Assembly (NCBI RefSeq): GCF_030167915.1
Contig: NZ_JARGNB010000001.1
Span: 1,488,001-1,552,000 of the forward strand
Source of the DNA: Aquabacterium humicola
Lineage (GTDB): Bacteria > Pseudomonadota > Gammaproteobacteria > Burkholderiales > Burkholderiaceae_C
Length of the DNA stretch: 64,000 bases
Direction of reading: 5' to 3'
Every line of letters starts with the position of its first letter. Positions within the stretch are counted from its first letter, which is position 1. The notes beneath the pieces were generated by a model. That model saw only the letters and a list, made by a program, of their open reading frames with translations. It did not search any database and was not told the origin of the DNA. The translations under genes and the position numbers were made by a program. Below, one piece after another: positions 34,603-43,603 of the stretch.

Positions 34603-35943
34603 TCAGGCCCGCAGCAGCGGGATCGTCTTCTGGTTGAAGTTCGCGAGGTGCGGGAACACCTCGTGCAGCAGGTTGTCGGGCAGGCCGAGCCAGCGCATCA
34701 CCGTCGCGCCGACCTGGTCGGTCGACGTCGTCGGCACATGGCGGCCGTTCTTGCCGAGGTCGCTGTCGTCGGGACCGCCGAGCACGGCGCTCGGGAACTG
34801 GCCGTGCACCGTGCCGCCCTGCACCGGCCCGCCGAGCGCAAACCAGTGGTTGCCCCAGGCGTGTTCGCTGCCGCCGCCGGAGCCCGGACGCACCGTGCGC
34901 CCGAAGTCCGTCATCATCAGCGTCAGCACCTCGTCGTTCATGCCGTTCGTGCGCATGGTCTGGTCGAACGCGGCGACCGCCTTGGCGACGTCCTTCAGCA
35001 GCGTGTCCTGCGTGTTCTCGCCGTTGCCGCGCTGGTTCGCATGGGTGTCGAAGCCGCCGTAGTTGGTGAGGAAGACCTGGCGGCGCAGCCCCTGTTCCTT
35101 CAGCCTCGGCAGCGCGGTGGCGATGGTGCGCAACTGCTCGGCGAAGTAGTTGCTGCCGAAGTCCGCCGCCGGCAGCGGCGCATTGACCATCGCACGCGTG
35201 AAGCGCGCGGCATCGTCCACCGCCGCGCCGAAGGTGCGCGCGTACTCGGCTTCGTAGGCATTGGCGAACTGCCAGCGCGCCATGCGGTTGATCGACTGCG
35301 TGCCCATGGTGCCGGGCTGCGCGAGGTCCGAGAAGCCCCAGTAGCGCGAACCGTTGCGGTCGAGGTAGGCGACGCCGGAGTTGCGGCCGAGCAGCAGCGT
35401 GCGGTCGGTCGACATCGTGACCGCCGCCACCGGGTTGCGCAGCACGGACGGCAGCAGCTCGAGCCCGCGGCCTGCCCAGCCGCTCATGTCGTCCTCGACC
35501 AGCCAGCCCTGCTGGATCGCGACCTGGTCGGAATGCGACAGCAGGAATGGCGGCACGTCGACCGCGCCGTCGATCACCTGCTGCGCCGTCGCCGGCTCCA
35601 TCAGCGGCCCGACGTTGGCGATCCAGCCCAGCCGGCCGTCGTTGTACAGCGTGGCCAGCGGCGCCAGCGACGGGTGCACGCCGAAGGTGTGCCCGGCGGC
35701 CTGCCCCTTCAGCGTGACGAGGCTGTTCTTCAGCAGCGCCAAATTGGCGCGCGCGTTCTGGTAGCTGGTGTAGGCGCCGTCGGTGGGCACCAGGCAGTTG
35801 TGGCCATCGTTGCCGCCGTGCAGGAAGACGATGACCAGCGCCCGGTAGTCGGAACCGGCCGCGGCGCCGGGCAGGCTGGTCGAGCCCAGCAGGCTGGCGG
35901 CGCCGGCCAGGCCGAACGCGCCGAGGAAGTCGCGTCGCTGCAT
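34603..35943 (-). CDS. DUF1501 domain protein
   Basis: A 446-aa protein with a Tat-type signal (RRDFLGAFGLAGAASLLG), so it is probably exported folded. The family belongs to the alkaline phosphatase/sulfatase superfamily; FLHGGNDGHN near the N-terminus and TDFGRTVRPG late are its hallmarks. DUF1501 genes usually accompany a DUF1800 gene, as here: the start overlaps the DUF1800 stop (TGATG). The biochemical role is unknown. The RTX protease gene follows nine bases after this stop. Confidence 0.9.
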   Translation of the reverse strand: MQRRDFLGAFGLAGAASLLGSTSLPGAAAGSDYRALVIVFLHGGNDGHNCLVPTDGAYTSYQNARANLALLKNSLVTLKGQAAGHTFGVHPSLAPLATLYNDGRLGWIANVGPLMEPATAQQVIDGAVDVPPFLLSHSDQVAIQQGWLVEDDMSGWAGRGLELLPSVLRNPVAAVTMSTDRTLLLGRNSGVAYLDRNGSRYWGFSDLAQPGTMGTQSINRMARWQFANAYEAEYARTFGAAVDDAARFTRAMVNAPLPAADFGSNYFAEQLRTIATALPRLKEQGLRRQVFLTNYGGFDTHANQRGNGENTQDTLLKDVAKAVAAFDQTMRTNGMNDEVLTLMMTDFGRTVRPGSGGGSEHAWGNHWFALGGPVQGGTVHGQFPSAVLGGPDDSDLGKNGRHVPTTSTDQVGATVMRWLGLPDNLLHEVFPHLANFNQKTIPLLRA

Positions 35944-37616
35944 CACTTGATGACTCCAAAGTACGGCGTGTTGGTGGCGTAGCCGAGCAGCCACAGAGCG
36001 CCGTCGTCCGGGTTGCGGGCGTCCCAGGGCGCGTCCTTCATCAGCTGCTCGAGGTTGCTGCGCAGCGTCGGCGGCATCGCGCCACGGAAGTAGCGCTCGC
36101 TCAGGTGGTCGGCGAAGACACGCGGCGAGGTCGCGAAGGCCTTGACCAGCGGCTCGATGTCGCAGCCAGCGTCGGTCAAGACCGTGCGGTCGTTGGTCCG
36201 CGTCACGTCGTTCCAGCGCACCCAGTTCCAGTGGCCCATGCGCTGCGTGAGCTCGTCGGCGTTCAGCAGCTTCTGTTCCGGCGCCAGCAGGTTGCTGCCG
36301 GGTGCCCGGTCGGTCGGCGCGTAGAAGCTGAACACGCTCTCGGCGTTGTACGGGTTCTGCAGCGCGGGCCGGATGACGCCCCAGCGGTTCTCGAACGGCC
36401 GCTTGCAGCCGAGCATGCGCATCACCGCGGTGCGGTGCAATACCGGCTCGCGCAGCTTGCCGTCGTCGGTGCGCGCCACGGCCGGGTTGTCACCGGCGCG
36501 GGCCTCGGCATCCAGCAGCACGGCCTTGACCACCGCCTTCAGGTCGCCGGCCACCCCCTTGCCGTTGTCGCGAAAGACCGCCGCGATGCGGCCGACGTAC
36601 GCCGGCGTCGGGTTGCTCTTGACCAGGTGCTGGATCAGGCGCGTCGCGACGAAGGGCGCGATGTTCTGGTGCGACATCAGCAGCGCGATCGCGTCGCGCA
36701 GGTCGTCGGGTGCGGGCCGCCCGGCGGCGAAGGTCTTGCCGAGCACGGTCTTCTGGCCCGCATCGCGCTCCGGCGGCCAGGTCGACGGCACCATCGGCTT
36801 GGCCCAGTTGCCCCAGTTCTTGTTCGGCCGGTTCGGCGGGTCGGGGTCGTACTGCCAGCCGGTGAGCACACGCGCCATTTCCTCGACGTCGCGCTGCGTA
36901 TAGGTCTCGATGAAGCGGCCCCGGCGGTCGCGCTGCGCGGTGCCGTCGGGGTTCAGCTTGTAGACGCCGAGCGAGAACAGCTGCATCAGCTCGCGCGCGA
37001 AGTTCTCGTTGGGCGCGCAGTGCGGGCACTCGGTGCTCTTGGGCCGGTTCTGGACGTTGTCCAGGTAGTTGCCCATCGCCGGGTGCACGCTGAGCTCGTA
37101 CAGCAGCTGGTCGTAGCGGCCGAAGGCCTGCTGTTGCAGCAGGTTGGCCCAGCGCAGCAGGCCGGCAGCCTCGGCCTTGCGGTTCGAGACGACGAGGAAC
37201 TGCGACAGCGACCAGGAGACCCGCGTACGCAGCTGGTCCGGCACGACCAGCATCACGCGCAGCAGTTCGCGCTCGCGATAGACGTGGACCGACTGCGGCG
37301 TCGGGTCGGACCAGTCTTCCGCCGGCTTCACGTCGATCAGCGTCGGCGCCATCGCCTGCTGCTCGTCGATCCACTTCTCGAAGCCCTTGCTGCGCAGCTC
37401 GTCGATCAACGCCGGCGTCGGCCCGAACGTGGCCTGCTCGGCGAAGCGCGACGCGGCATAGAAGCTGACCTTGGCGGCAGCCCCGCCGGTGGACACCTGC
37501 CCTCGGGAGGCCTCGGGGCTGGCGCTGGCCGGCGTCTCGCTGCCACCGCCGCAGGCAGCCAGCAGCGCGGCCAGGCTGAAGACCGCTGCGGCGGCGTGTC
37601 GCGCAGGTGTTCGCAT
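35943..37616 (-). CDS. DUF1800 domain lipoprotein
   Basis: A 557-aa protein whose ATG has GAGAGG upstream. The signal peptide ends in a lipobox (ALLAAC) followed by GGGSE, so it is predicted to be a lipoprotein. The DUF1800 body is recognised by ASRFAEQATFGPT, NENFARELMQLFSLGVY and VLTGWQYD. The function is unknown, but DUF1800/DUF1501 pairs are widespread in exported-protein operons. It is the first gene of the three-gene operon; 109 bases separate it from the DUF3570 gene, with no obvious terminator. Confidence 0.9.
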   Translation of the reverse strand: MRTPARHAAAAVFSLAALLAACGGGSETPASASPEASRGQVSTGGAAAKVSFYAASRFAEQATFGPTPALIDELRSKGFEKWIDEQQAMAPTLIDVKPAEDWSDPTPQSVHVYRERELLRVMLVVPDQLRTRVSWSLSQFLVVSNRKAEAAGLLRWANLLQQQAFGRYDQLLYELSVHPAMGNYLDNVQNRPKSTECPHCAPNENFARELMQLFSLGVYKLNPDGTAQRDRRGRFIETYTQRDVEEMARVLTGWQYDPDPPNRPNKNWGNWAKPMVPSTWPPERDAGQKTVLGKTFAAGRPAPDDLRDAIALLMSHQNIAPFVATRLIQHLVKSNPTPAYVGRIAAVFRDNGKGVAGDLKAVVKAVLLDAEARAGDNPAVARTDDGKLREPVLHRTAVMRMLGCKRPFENRWGVIRPALQNPYNAESVFSFYAPTDRAPGSNLLAPEQKLLNADELTQRMGHWNWVRWNDVTRTNDRTVLTDAGCDIEPLVKAFATSPRVFADHLSERYFRGAMPPTLRSNLEQLMKDAPWDARNPDDGALWLLGYATNTPYFGVIK

Positions 37617-37725
37617 GGGGTTCCTCTCGCGGATCTGATTCGTCTGAAGGCCGATCTGTCGCCGGCCGTGCGCGGCAGGATGCCACCGCGGCCGGCCCGT
37701 TGCCTCGTCAATATGGGTGATCCGG

Positions 37726-38874
37726 CTAGAAGCGCCGGGCCACGCCGACCTGGACGAAGCGCGCGCGCAGCGGCGCGAGCCCCGGCGAGCCGTCGCCGTC
37801 CAGGCGCCACCCGCCGCGCTGCGCATAGTGGTCGAGCCGCAGGTCGGCCGTCCAGCCCCCGGTCAGGCGGAGCGCGAGCTTCAGACCCGCGGTCAGCGCG
37901 CCGAAGCCGGCCAGCCGCGCGTCGGGCGACAGGGTGGCCGGTGCATGCTCGAGGTAGCCCGGGGGCAGCGGCGCGCCGGCATAGGAGTAGACGGGGTCGT
38001 AGTAGAACCACGCAGCACGCTGGGTGTAAACGCGCAGCGACGGCGTCAGCGCCCAGCGCGGCGACAGCGCCTGGACCCACTCGGCGCTGACGGTGTGCGA
38101 GCGGATGCCGAACGAGTCGCCATACCAGCGCCAGCTGGTGCGCAGCGTGGCGCCGAGCCCTTCGAGGTGGTGGTTCCAGCGCAGCAGCACGATGCGCTGG
38201 CGCCGCTCGTCCGGGCGCCGGTCGATGCGCTTGTACGGGTCCGAGTAGTGGCCCTGCCCGTCGGCCAGCGTCAGGTCCAGCTGCACGACGTCCACCGCCG
38301 ACAGCACCTGCGTGAGGCCGGCGCTCAGCTCGACGGTGCGCCGCCGGGCGTGCAGCGACGCATCGTCCATCGAGCCGATGCGGTCGCGGGTGAAGCCGAG
38401 GCCGGCATGCCACTGCCGGTTGTTGTCCTCGCTCGACCAGCTGCCTTCGAGCGACAGCGCCCGTGAACGGAAGTCGTGCTCGTCGGAGCCCGCGGCGCCG
38501 ATGCGCCAGCTCGACCGTTCGCCGTGCTGCGTGAGCTTCACATCGCCGGCCTGCCGGCGATCGCTCATCACCGACGCGCCGGACACCGCGCTGTGGTAGC
38601 GCGGGCTGGCGCCGGACACGCTGTCCTGCGTGGCCGTGGCCGCCAGCGACCAGCGCTCGCCGACCGGGGCCTCGATGCGTAGCGAGGGCGCTTCGACGCG
38701 CACGCGCTTGAGCCCAGGCTGCCAGTCCTGGTAGCCGAGCCACTTGAACGCGACCTGCGTCTCGGTCGGCATGTCCGCGGCCTGCACGCTGCAACCCGGC
38801 AGCGCCAGCGCGGCGGCGAGCAGCCCGCCCCCGAGGCGCGCCGCGGGCGCAGCATCGCCCTCAGTTGCAGCCAC
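37726..38874 (-). CDS. DUF3570 outer-membrane beta-barrel protein
   Basis: About 382 residues from a GTG at 38874 that overlaps the DUF4266 stop by 14 bases; other GTG starts a few codons upstream are possible. A signal-peptide-like segment (GGGLLAAALALPGCSVQA) precedes a string of amphipathic beta strands ending in FVQVGVARRF, with the terminal Phe typical of outer-membrane barrels. DUF3570 proteins regularly follow a DUF4266 lipoprotein and a thioredoxin-like gene, as here. Its role is unknown; an envelope barrel linked to extracytoplasmic redox or metal handling is a guess from that recurrent association. Confidence 0.82.
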   Translation of the reverse strand: MAATEGDAAPAARLGGGLLAAALALPGCSVQAADMPTETQVAFKWLGYQDWQPGLKRVRVEAPSLRIEAPVGERWSLAATATQDSVSGASPRYHSAVSGASVMSDRRQAGDVKLTQHGERSSWRIGAAGSDEHDFRSRALSLEGSWSSEDNNRQWHAGLGFTRDRIGSMDDASLHARRRTVELSAGLTQVLSAVDVVQLDLTLADGQGHYSDPYKRIDRRPDERRQRIVLLRWNHHLEGLGATLRTSWRWYGDSFGIRSHTVSAEWVQALSPRWALTPSLRVYTQRAAWFYYDPVYSYAGAPLPPGYLEHAPATLSPDARLAGFGALTAGLKLALRLTGGWTADLRLDHYAQRGGWRLDGDGSPGLAPLRARFVQVGVARRF

Positions 38875-39145
38875 AGCCGCCGCCGCCGACACCCTGCCCG
38901 CCGGCGCTGTTTTCCTTGCTGCCATGGACGTGCAGGTTGTTGCGCTGCTCCAGCGCATCGGCATCCATCGCCATCTCGGGGCGCGCGAGGTGCTGCTTCT
39001 GCCAGGCCTGCGGCAGACGGGCGGTGCAGCCGCCGGCCAGCAGCAGCCATGCCAGGCAGGCCAGCAGTGCGCGCGGCCGCGCCACAGGACAGCCTTGCAC
39101 GGCGTGCCCCGGCATGAGTGCTTCAAGACGGCCGGATGGGCTCAT
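38861..39145 (-). CDS. DUF4266 lipoprotein
   Basis: A small lipoprotein, 94 residues from the ATG overlapping the TlpA stop (ATGA) or 84 from ATG 39115, which gives a shorter, more ordinary signal peptide. The lipobox is LLAGGC. The mature part has the DUF4266 hallmarks LARPEMAMDADALEQ and a C-terminal GVGGGGCGCN with two cysteines, which could bind metal. The DUF3570 gene overlaps its end. The redox-active TlpA-like protein upstream may keep these cysteines reduced (inference). Confidence 0.85.
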   Translation of the reverse strand: MSPSGRLEALMPGHAVQGCPVARPRALLACLAWLLLAGGCTARLPQAWQKQHLARPEMAMDADALEQRNNLHVHGSKENSAGGQGVGGGGCGCN

Positions 39146-39657
39146 GCAAGCGCCGCTGCGATGCGCCGCTCCAGGTCGGCACGATCGGCCGGGCGGAAGC
39201 CGCGGTGCGCGTGCAGCACGCGCCGGTCCGGTCCGACGAGGAAGGAGCTGGGCATCGCCTTGACGCCGAAGGCCGCCGCGCTGGCGCCGCCCGGATCGAA
39301 GGCGATCGCGAAGCGCGGCGGCAGGCGGTCGAGGAAGTCCTGCGCATCCTCGCGGCGCGCATCGAGGTTGATCGCGACGATCGCCAGGCCCGCGGCGCGG
39401 TGGCGCTCGTGCAGCTCGTTCATCCATGGGAAGGACTGCCGGCACGGGCCGCACCAGGAGGCCCAGAAGTCGAGGTACAGCACCTTCCAGCGCGGTGCGA
39501 CGCCGTCGTCCGGCGGCAGGATCGGCTCGCCGGCCGCGGTGCGCAACGGCAGCGCCGGCGCGCGCGGCTCGGCGGCGAGGGCGCCACCCGTGCTGGCGAT
39601 GGCGGCCAGCGCGAGCGCGGTGCGCAGGCCGTGTCGGCGGGCGGGCGAGCAGCTCAT
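39142..39657 (-). CDS. TlpA-like thioredoxin-fold protein
   Basis: A 171-aa periplasmic thiol-disulfide protein. A signal peptide (ALALAAIASTGGALA-AEP) is followed by a TlpA/ResA-type fold with active site WCGPC in LDFWASWCGPCRQSFPWM and the cis-Pro region KAMPSSFLVG. It probably acts as a reductase for envelope cysteines, with the heme site of the upstream cytochrome and the CGC motif of the DUF4266 lipoprotein as candidates. The gene overlaps both neighbours (ATGA on each side), so the set is co-translated. Confidence 0.9.
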   Translation of the reverse strand: MSCSPARRHGLRTALALAAIASTGGALAAEPRAPALPLRTAAGEPILPPDDGVAPRWKVLYLDFWASWCGPCRQSFPWMNELHERHRAAGLAIVAINLDARREDAQDFLDRLPPRFAIAFDPGGASAAAFGVKAMPSSFLVGPDRRVLHAHRGFRPADRADLERRIAAALA

Positions 39658-41672
39658 CGCGCGCATTCTGACCGCTGGCCGCGCAGCAGCGCCCAGGCCA
39701 GCGCCAGGCCGAGCAGCACGATGCCGCCGGCCGCGCCGCCACCGCCCTGGTTGCGCGGCGCGCCGTCGTCGACCACCGCCAGCGCGATGCGGCGCGGCGC
39801 GGCCGGGGCCTCGGCATCGACCACCAGCTCGCCGCCGAAACGGGCGTCGGCACCGCCGGTCCAGGCGATGTCGACCGCGCAGCCCTGGCCGGGCAGCAGC
39901 ACGACGTCGGTCATGGCGCAGCCTTGCTCGTCGTCGGCGGGCAGGCGCATGAAGCCGCTGCCGAGCACCCCGATCGTCGGCAGGCGCAACAGGGCCGCAC
40001 CGCGGTTCTCGAGCCAGACACGCTGCCGCGCGCCACCCGCGCCCGCTGGCGCGGCGAACACGAGGGACGCCGGATGGGCGGCCAGCCGCGGCTGCGCGGG
40101 CGCCAACGGCGCCGCGGCCGCGTCGACGCCGGGCCAGGGCTCGTCGATCGTCACCAGCGCTTCGGCGGCGCCGGCGCGCACCACCAGCGTCGCGCGGGCG
40201 GCGTCCGCGCCGATGCGCTGCAGCTCGACGATGCACCGGCCCTGCGCCGGCAGCGTCACGCCCGGCTGGCAGGTGCCGCCCATGTGCAGCGCGGCGGCCC
40301 GGCTGCCGACCAGGCGCAGCGAATCGAGCGTCAGCGCGGCCGCGCCGCGGTTGGCGAGCATGACCTGCGCCGCACGCTCGCCGAGCGGCACGGCCACGGC
40401 ATCCAGCCACAGGGCCGACGCCTCCGGCGCGGCCTCCGCCGGCGCGACGCCGGCATCCAGCACCACCCGCAACGGCGCGTCGCGGCCGGCCATGTCGATG
40501 CGCAGCTCGCCGATGCTGCCGGCGCCACGCAGCGCCGGCGCGATCACCTGCAGCGCGCATGCGGCGCCGGCGGCGAGCACTGCGCCGCAGGCATCGTCCC
40601 GCACCCCGAAGCCGCCCTGCGAGATCGTCCTGGCGCCCAAGGTGAGCGGCCCGCTGCCGGCGTTGTGCAGCCGCAGCGGCAGCGTGGTGTCGGCGGCGCC
40701 GAAGCGCAGCACCGGCGCCGACAGCCGCGGCCGCGGCGCCGGGCCGGGCAGCGCGTCACCGCGCAGCGCGGCGATCGACCCTTCCCCGGCGCCGTCGTGC
40801 GCGATGGCCAGGCTGGCGCTGCGCGCGCCGGCCGCCGACGGCTCGAAGCGCAGCTGCAGCACGCAGGCCTGGCCGCCGTCGAGACGACGGCCGGCTTCGC
40901 AAGTGCCGCCGTCGATCACGAAGTCGGGCGCATCGAGGAACACATCCCCCAGTTTCGCCGGTTGCGCCGACCGGTTGGCCAGCTGCAGCACCTGGGCGCC
41001 GCTGGCGCCGCCGACCGCGATGCGGCCGAAGTCCAGCGCCGACGCGCTCAGCGCGACGACTGCCGGCGGCTGCTCGCGGGCCACCCCGCGCAGCGGCACG
41101 CGCACGGGCGTCGGCGTGCCGTCGTGCGTGACCAGCAGGCTGCCGTCGCGTGCCCCCGGTGCACCCGGTGCGAAGGCGATGTCGACCTCGCAGCTGCCGA
41201 AGGGCGGCAGGCTCGCCGGGCAGGCCGGCGACAGCACCACGTAGTCGCCCTGGACCTGCACCTGCAGCGCGTTCAGGCCGAGCTTCGAGCTGGCGCTGAC
41301 CGTCACGCGTTGCGAGGCGCTGCGTGCGCCGAGCGCGGTCGACGGGAAGTCCAGCCGCACCGGCGCGTTGCCGAGGAAGGCGGCGATGTCGGCCAGGTCG
41401 GCGGCACTGTAGTAGCGGTTGAACACGCCCATGCCGCCGGTGTTCAGGGTCACCGCGCGCTGGATCAGGGCCACCGCATTGCGGCCCGACCAGATGTTGC
41501 CGAAGTTGTTGGCGACCGGGTTGTCGCTGTGGCAGTCGGCGCAGGCCAGCTCGCCGGCCGCCGGCGCGATCATGAACAGGCGCTGGCCACGTTCCGGGTC
41601 GGCGGCCTGCGCTGCCGCAGCCGCCCACATCGCGACGGGTGCGAGCAGCGCGGCAGCCAGCCGCCTGCTCAT
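39654..41672 (-). CDS. Cytochrome c domain fused to Ig-like (choice-of-anchor D/Hydin-type) repeats
   Basis: A 672-aa exported protein. After the signal peptide, residues ~25-105 form a single-heme cytochrome c (CADCH). Repeated Ig-like modules of the choice-of-anchor D/Hydin type follow (LDFGRIAVGGASGAQVLQL; LRFGAADTTLPLRLHN; LVFAAPAGAGGARQRVWLEN), each of about 100 residues. The end is GGGGAAGG, a hydrophobic helix (IVLLGLALAWALL) and basic residues, like a GlyGly-CTERM-type sorting signal or a simple membrane anchor. The fusion is unusual. It is overlapped by the CapD-type gene upstream and the TlpA gene downstream, so it belongs to the polysaccharide operon. Its redox partner is unknown. 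Confidence 0.82.
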   Translation of the reverse strand: MSRRLAAALLAPVAMWAAAAAQAADPERGQRLFMIAPAAGELACADCHSDNPVANNFGNIWSGRNAVALIQRAVTLNTGGMGVFNRYYSAADLADIAAFLGNAPVRLDFPSTALGARSASQRVTVSASSKLGLNALQVQVQGDYVVLSPACPASLPPFGSCEVDIAFAPGAPGARDGSLLVTHDGTPTPVRVPLRGVAREQPPAVVALSASALDFGRIAVGGASGAQVLQLANRSAQPAKLGDVFLDAPDFVIDGGTCEAGRRLDGGQACVLQLRFEPSAAGARSASLAIAHDGAGEGSIAALRGDALPGPAPRPRLSAPVLRFGAADTTLPLRLHNAGSGPLTLGARTISQGGFGVRDDACGAVLAAGAACALQVIAPALRGAGSIGELRIDMAGRDAPLRVVLDAGVAPAEAAPEASALWLDAVAVPLGERAAQVMLANRGAAALTLDSLRLVGSRAAALHMGGTCQPGVTLPAQGRCIVELQRIGADAARATLVVRAGAAEALVTIDEPWPGVDAAAAPLAPAQPRLAAHPASLVFAAPAGAGGARQRVWLENRGAALLRLPTIGVLGSGFMRLPADDEQGCAMTDVVLLPGQGCAVDIAWTGGADARFGGELVVDAEAPAAPRRIALAVVDDGAPRNQGGGGAAGGIVLLGLALAWALLRGQRSECAR

Positions 41673-43603
41673 GCCGGCCGGTACTCCGGCACGACCGCGC
41701 GCAAGGTCGCGCGCACCGCGGCATCGTCCAGCCGCTCGCGCACACTCAGGCCCTGCACCCAGGCGAGCACCGCGCTGGCATCGTCGTCGTGCAGCTGCGC
41801 CACGCGCAGGCGCGGCACCGGGGTCGGCAGCGTGGTGTCGGCGTCGGCGAGCAGCTCCTCGTAGAGCTTCTCTCCCGGGCGCAGGCCGGAGTAGACGATC
41901 GGGATCTCGTCGACGGCATGGCCGGACAAGCGGATCATGTCGCGCGCCAGGTCGACGATCTTCACCGGCTCGCCCATGTCGAGCACCAGCACCTGGCCGC
42001 TCTCGCCGATCGCCGCGGCCTGCAGCACCAGGCGCGCCGCCTCGGGGATGGTCATGAAGTAGCGAATGATGTCCGGGTGGGTCACCGTCACCGGGCCGCC
42101 CATCGCGATCTGTTCCTTGAACTTCGGGATCACGCTGCCGCTGGAGCCCAGCACGTTGCCGAAGCGCACGGCGATGAAGCGCGTGGTGTGGGGATGTGGG
42201 CCCGCCTGCTTGGCCAGCGCCGACACCACGCGCTCGGCGGCGCGCTTGCTGGCGCCCATCACGTTCGTGGGGTTGACCGCCTTGTCGGTGGAGATCAGCA
42301 CGAAGCGCTCGGCGCCGCACTCGGCGGCCGCTCTGGCGGCGTGATAGGTGCCCAGGGTGTTGTTGGCCAGCGCGGCGAAGGCGTTGTGCTCCTCCATCAG
42401 CGGCACGTGCTTGTAGGCCGCCGCATGGAAGATCACCTGCGGCCGCCACTGCAGGAACACCGCGCGCAGCGCGTCGAAGTCCTTGACGTCGGCCACCAGC
42501 CGCACCAGCGGCAGCTGCGGGAACTGCGCCGACAGCGCCTGCTCGATCGTGTAGAGGTTGAACTCGCCCTGCTCGACCAGCACCAGCTTCGCCGGCCCGT
42601 ACATCGCCAGCTGCCGGCAGAGCTCGCTGCCGATCGAGCCGCCGGCGCCGGTGACCAGCACCGTCTTGCCCGACAGCACCTCGGCGATGCCGGCTTCGTC
42701 CAGCTGCACCGGCTCGCGGCCGAGCAGGTCCTCGGGCTCGATGTCGCGCACGCGCTCGATGCCGGCGCGGCCGGTGTGCAGCTCGGCAGCCGACGGCACG
42801 GTCAGCACCGGCAACCCGGCCGGGGCGGCGAGCTCGAACGCGCGCCGCCGCTGGGCGCCCCGGGCAGCCGGCATCGCGACGATGATGTGCGTGGCCGCAC
42901 CGCGCACCGCCTTGTCCTGCACCGCCTCGAGCGGCCCCAGCACGGGCACGCCGGCGATGCGGGCGCCCTGCTTGCTCGGATCGTCGTCGAGCAGGCCCAG
43001 CACCAGCCAGCCCTGGTGCTGGATGCCGGCGATCAGGCGCTTGGCCGCTTCGCCCGCACCCATCACGATCGCGCGCTTGACCTCGGCATCGCTGCCGGTG
43101 AGGCGCGAGCGCGCATGCTCGTACAGCATGCGGTAGGCCAGCCGCGCCAGCGCCAGCCCCATCAGCGTGACCACCGGATGCAGTGCCAGCACCGCGCGCG
43201 GCACCGCGGTTAGCTGCAGCATCAGCACCACCACCGCGGAGCCGAGCCCGGCGATCGCGCAGGCCAGCGCCAGGCGCTGGATGTCGCCGAAGCCGGCGAA
43301 GCGCCACATGCCCTGCGGCACGCGCAGCGCGGCGAACGCGGCGAGGTAGGCGCCCACGATGCCGGCGAGCACCCAGCCGTCGTAACCCGGCCGCGCGCTG
43401 ATCCAGCGTTCGAAGCCGAGGCGGAACAGGTAGGTCACGTTCCACGCCAGCACGACGACCAGCGCGTCGATGAGCATCGACAGCGGCACGCGCCGCGGCC
43501 GCAGCGTGGCCAGCGCGCGGTCGAGCTTCAGCCAGAACGACAGGTCGGATTCCTGCTCGTCGCGGTCGTCGTTCGGATCGACGGGATCGGCCGGTCGGGT
43601 CAT
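41669..43603 (-). CDS. CapD/WbpM-type nucleotide-sugar 4,6-dehydratase (membrane)
   Basis: A 644-aa inner-membrane enzyme. About four membrane helices (residues ~40-160) precede two Rossmann domains: VMGAGEAAKRL near 182 and the catalytic NAD-binding TGAGGSIGSELCRQL near 316. The active site STDKAVNPTNVMGASKR has Met in place of the usual Tyr, as in the large WbpM/PglF/CapD class. These enzymes convert UDP-GlcNAc to a 4-keto-6-deoxy sugar. The DegT aminotransferase upstream could aminate that product. The start overlaps the sugar transferase stop (ATGA). Confidence 0.93.
   Translation of the reverse strand: MTRPADPVDPNDDRDEQESDLSFWLKLDRALATLRPRRVPLSMLIDALVVVLAWNVTYLFRLGFERWISARPGYDGWVLAGIVGAYLAAFAALRVPQGMWRFAGFGDIQRLALACAIAGLGSAVVVLMLQLTAVPRAVLALHPVVTLMGLALARLAYRMLYEHARSRLTGSDAEVKRAIVMGAGEAAKRLIAGIQHQGWLVLGLLDDDPSKQGARIAGVPVLGPLEAVQDKAVRGAATHIIVAMPAARGAQRRRAFELAAPAGLPVLTVPSAAELHTGRAGIERVRDIEPEDLLGREPVQLDEAGIAEVLSGKTVLVTGAGGSIGSELCRQLAMYGPAKLVLVEQGEFNLYTIEQALSAQFPQLPLVRLVADVKDFDALRAVFLQWRPQVIFHAAAYKHVPLMEEHNAFAALANNTLGTYHAARAAAECGAERFVLISTDKAVNPTNVMGASKRAAERVVSALAKQAGPHPHTTRFIAVRFGNVLGSSGSVIPKFKEQIAMGGPVTVTHPDIIRYFMTIPEAARLVLQAAAIGESGQVLVLDMGEPVKIVDLARDMIRLSGHAVDEIPIVYSGLRPGEKLYEELLADADTTLPTPVPRLRVAQLHDDDASAVLAWVQGLSVRERLDDAAVRATLRAVVPEYRPA

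Noticed and set aside
31552..35982. A 1476-codon plus-strand frame
   Set aside because: It overlaps the regulator's 3' end and runs antisense to the serralysin-like and DUF1501 genes, which have intact motifs. Its composition (Arg, Ala, Gln, His) is typical of a high-GC antisense frame.
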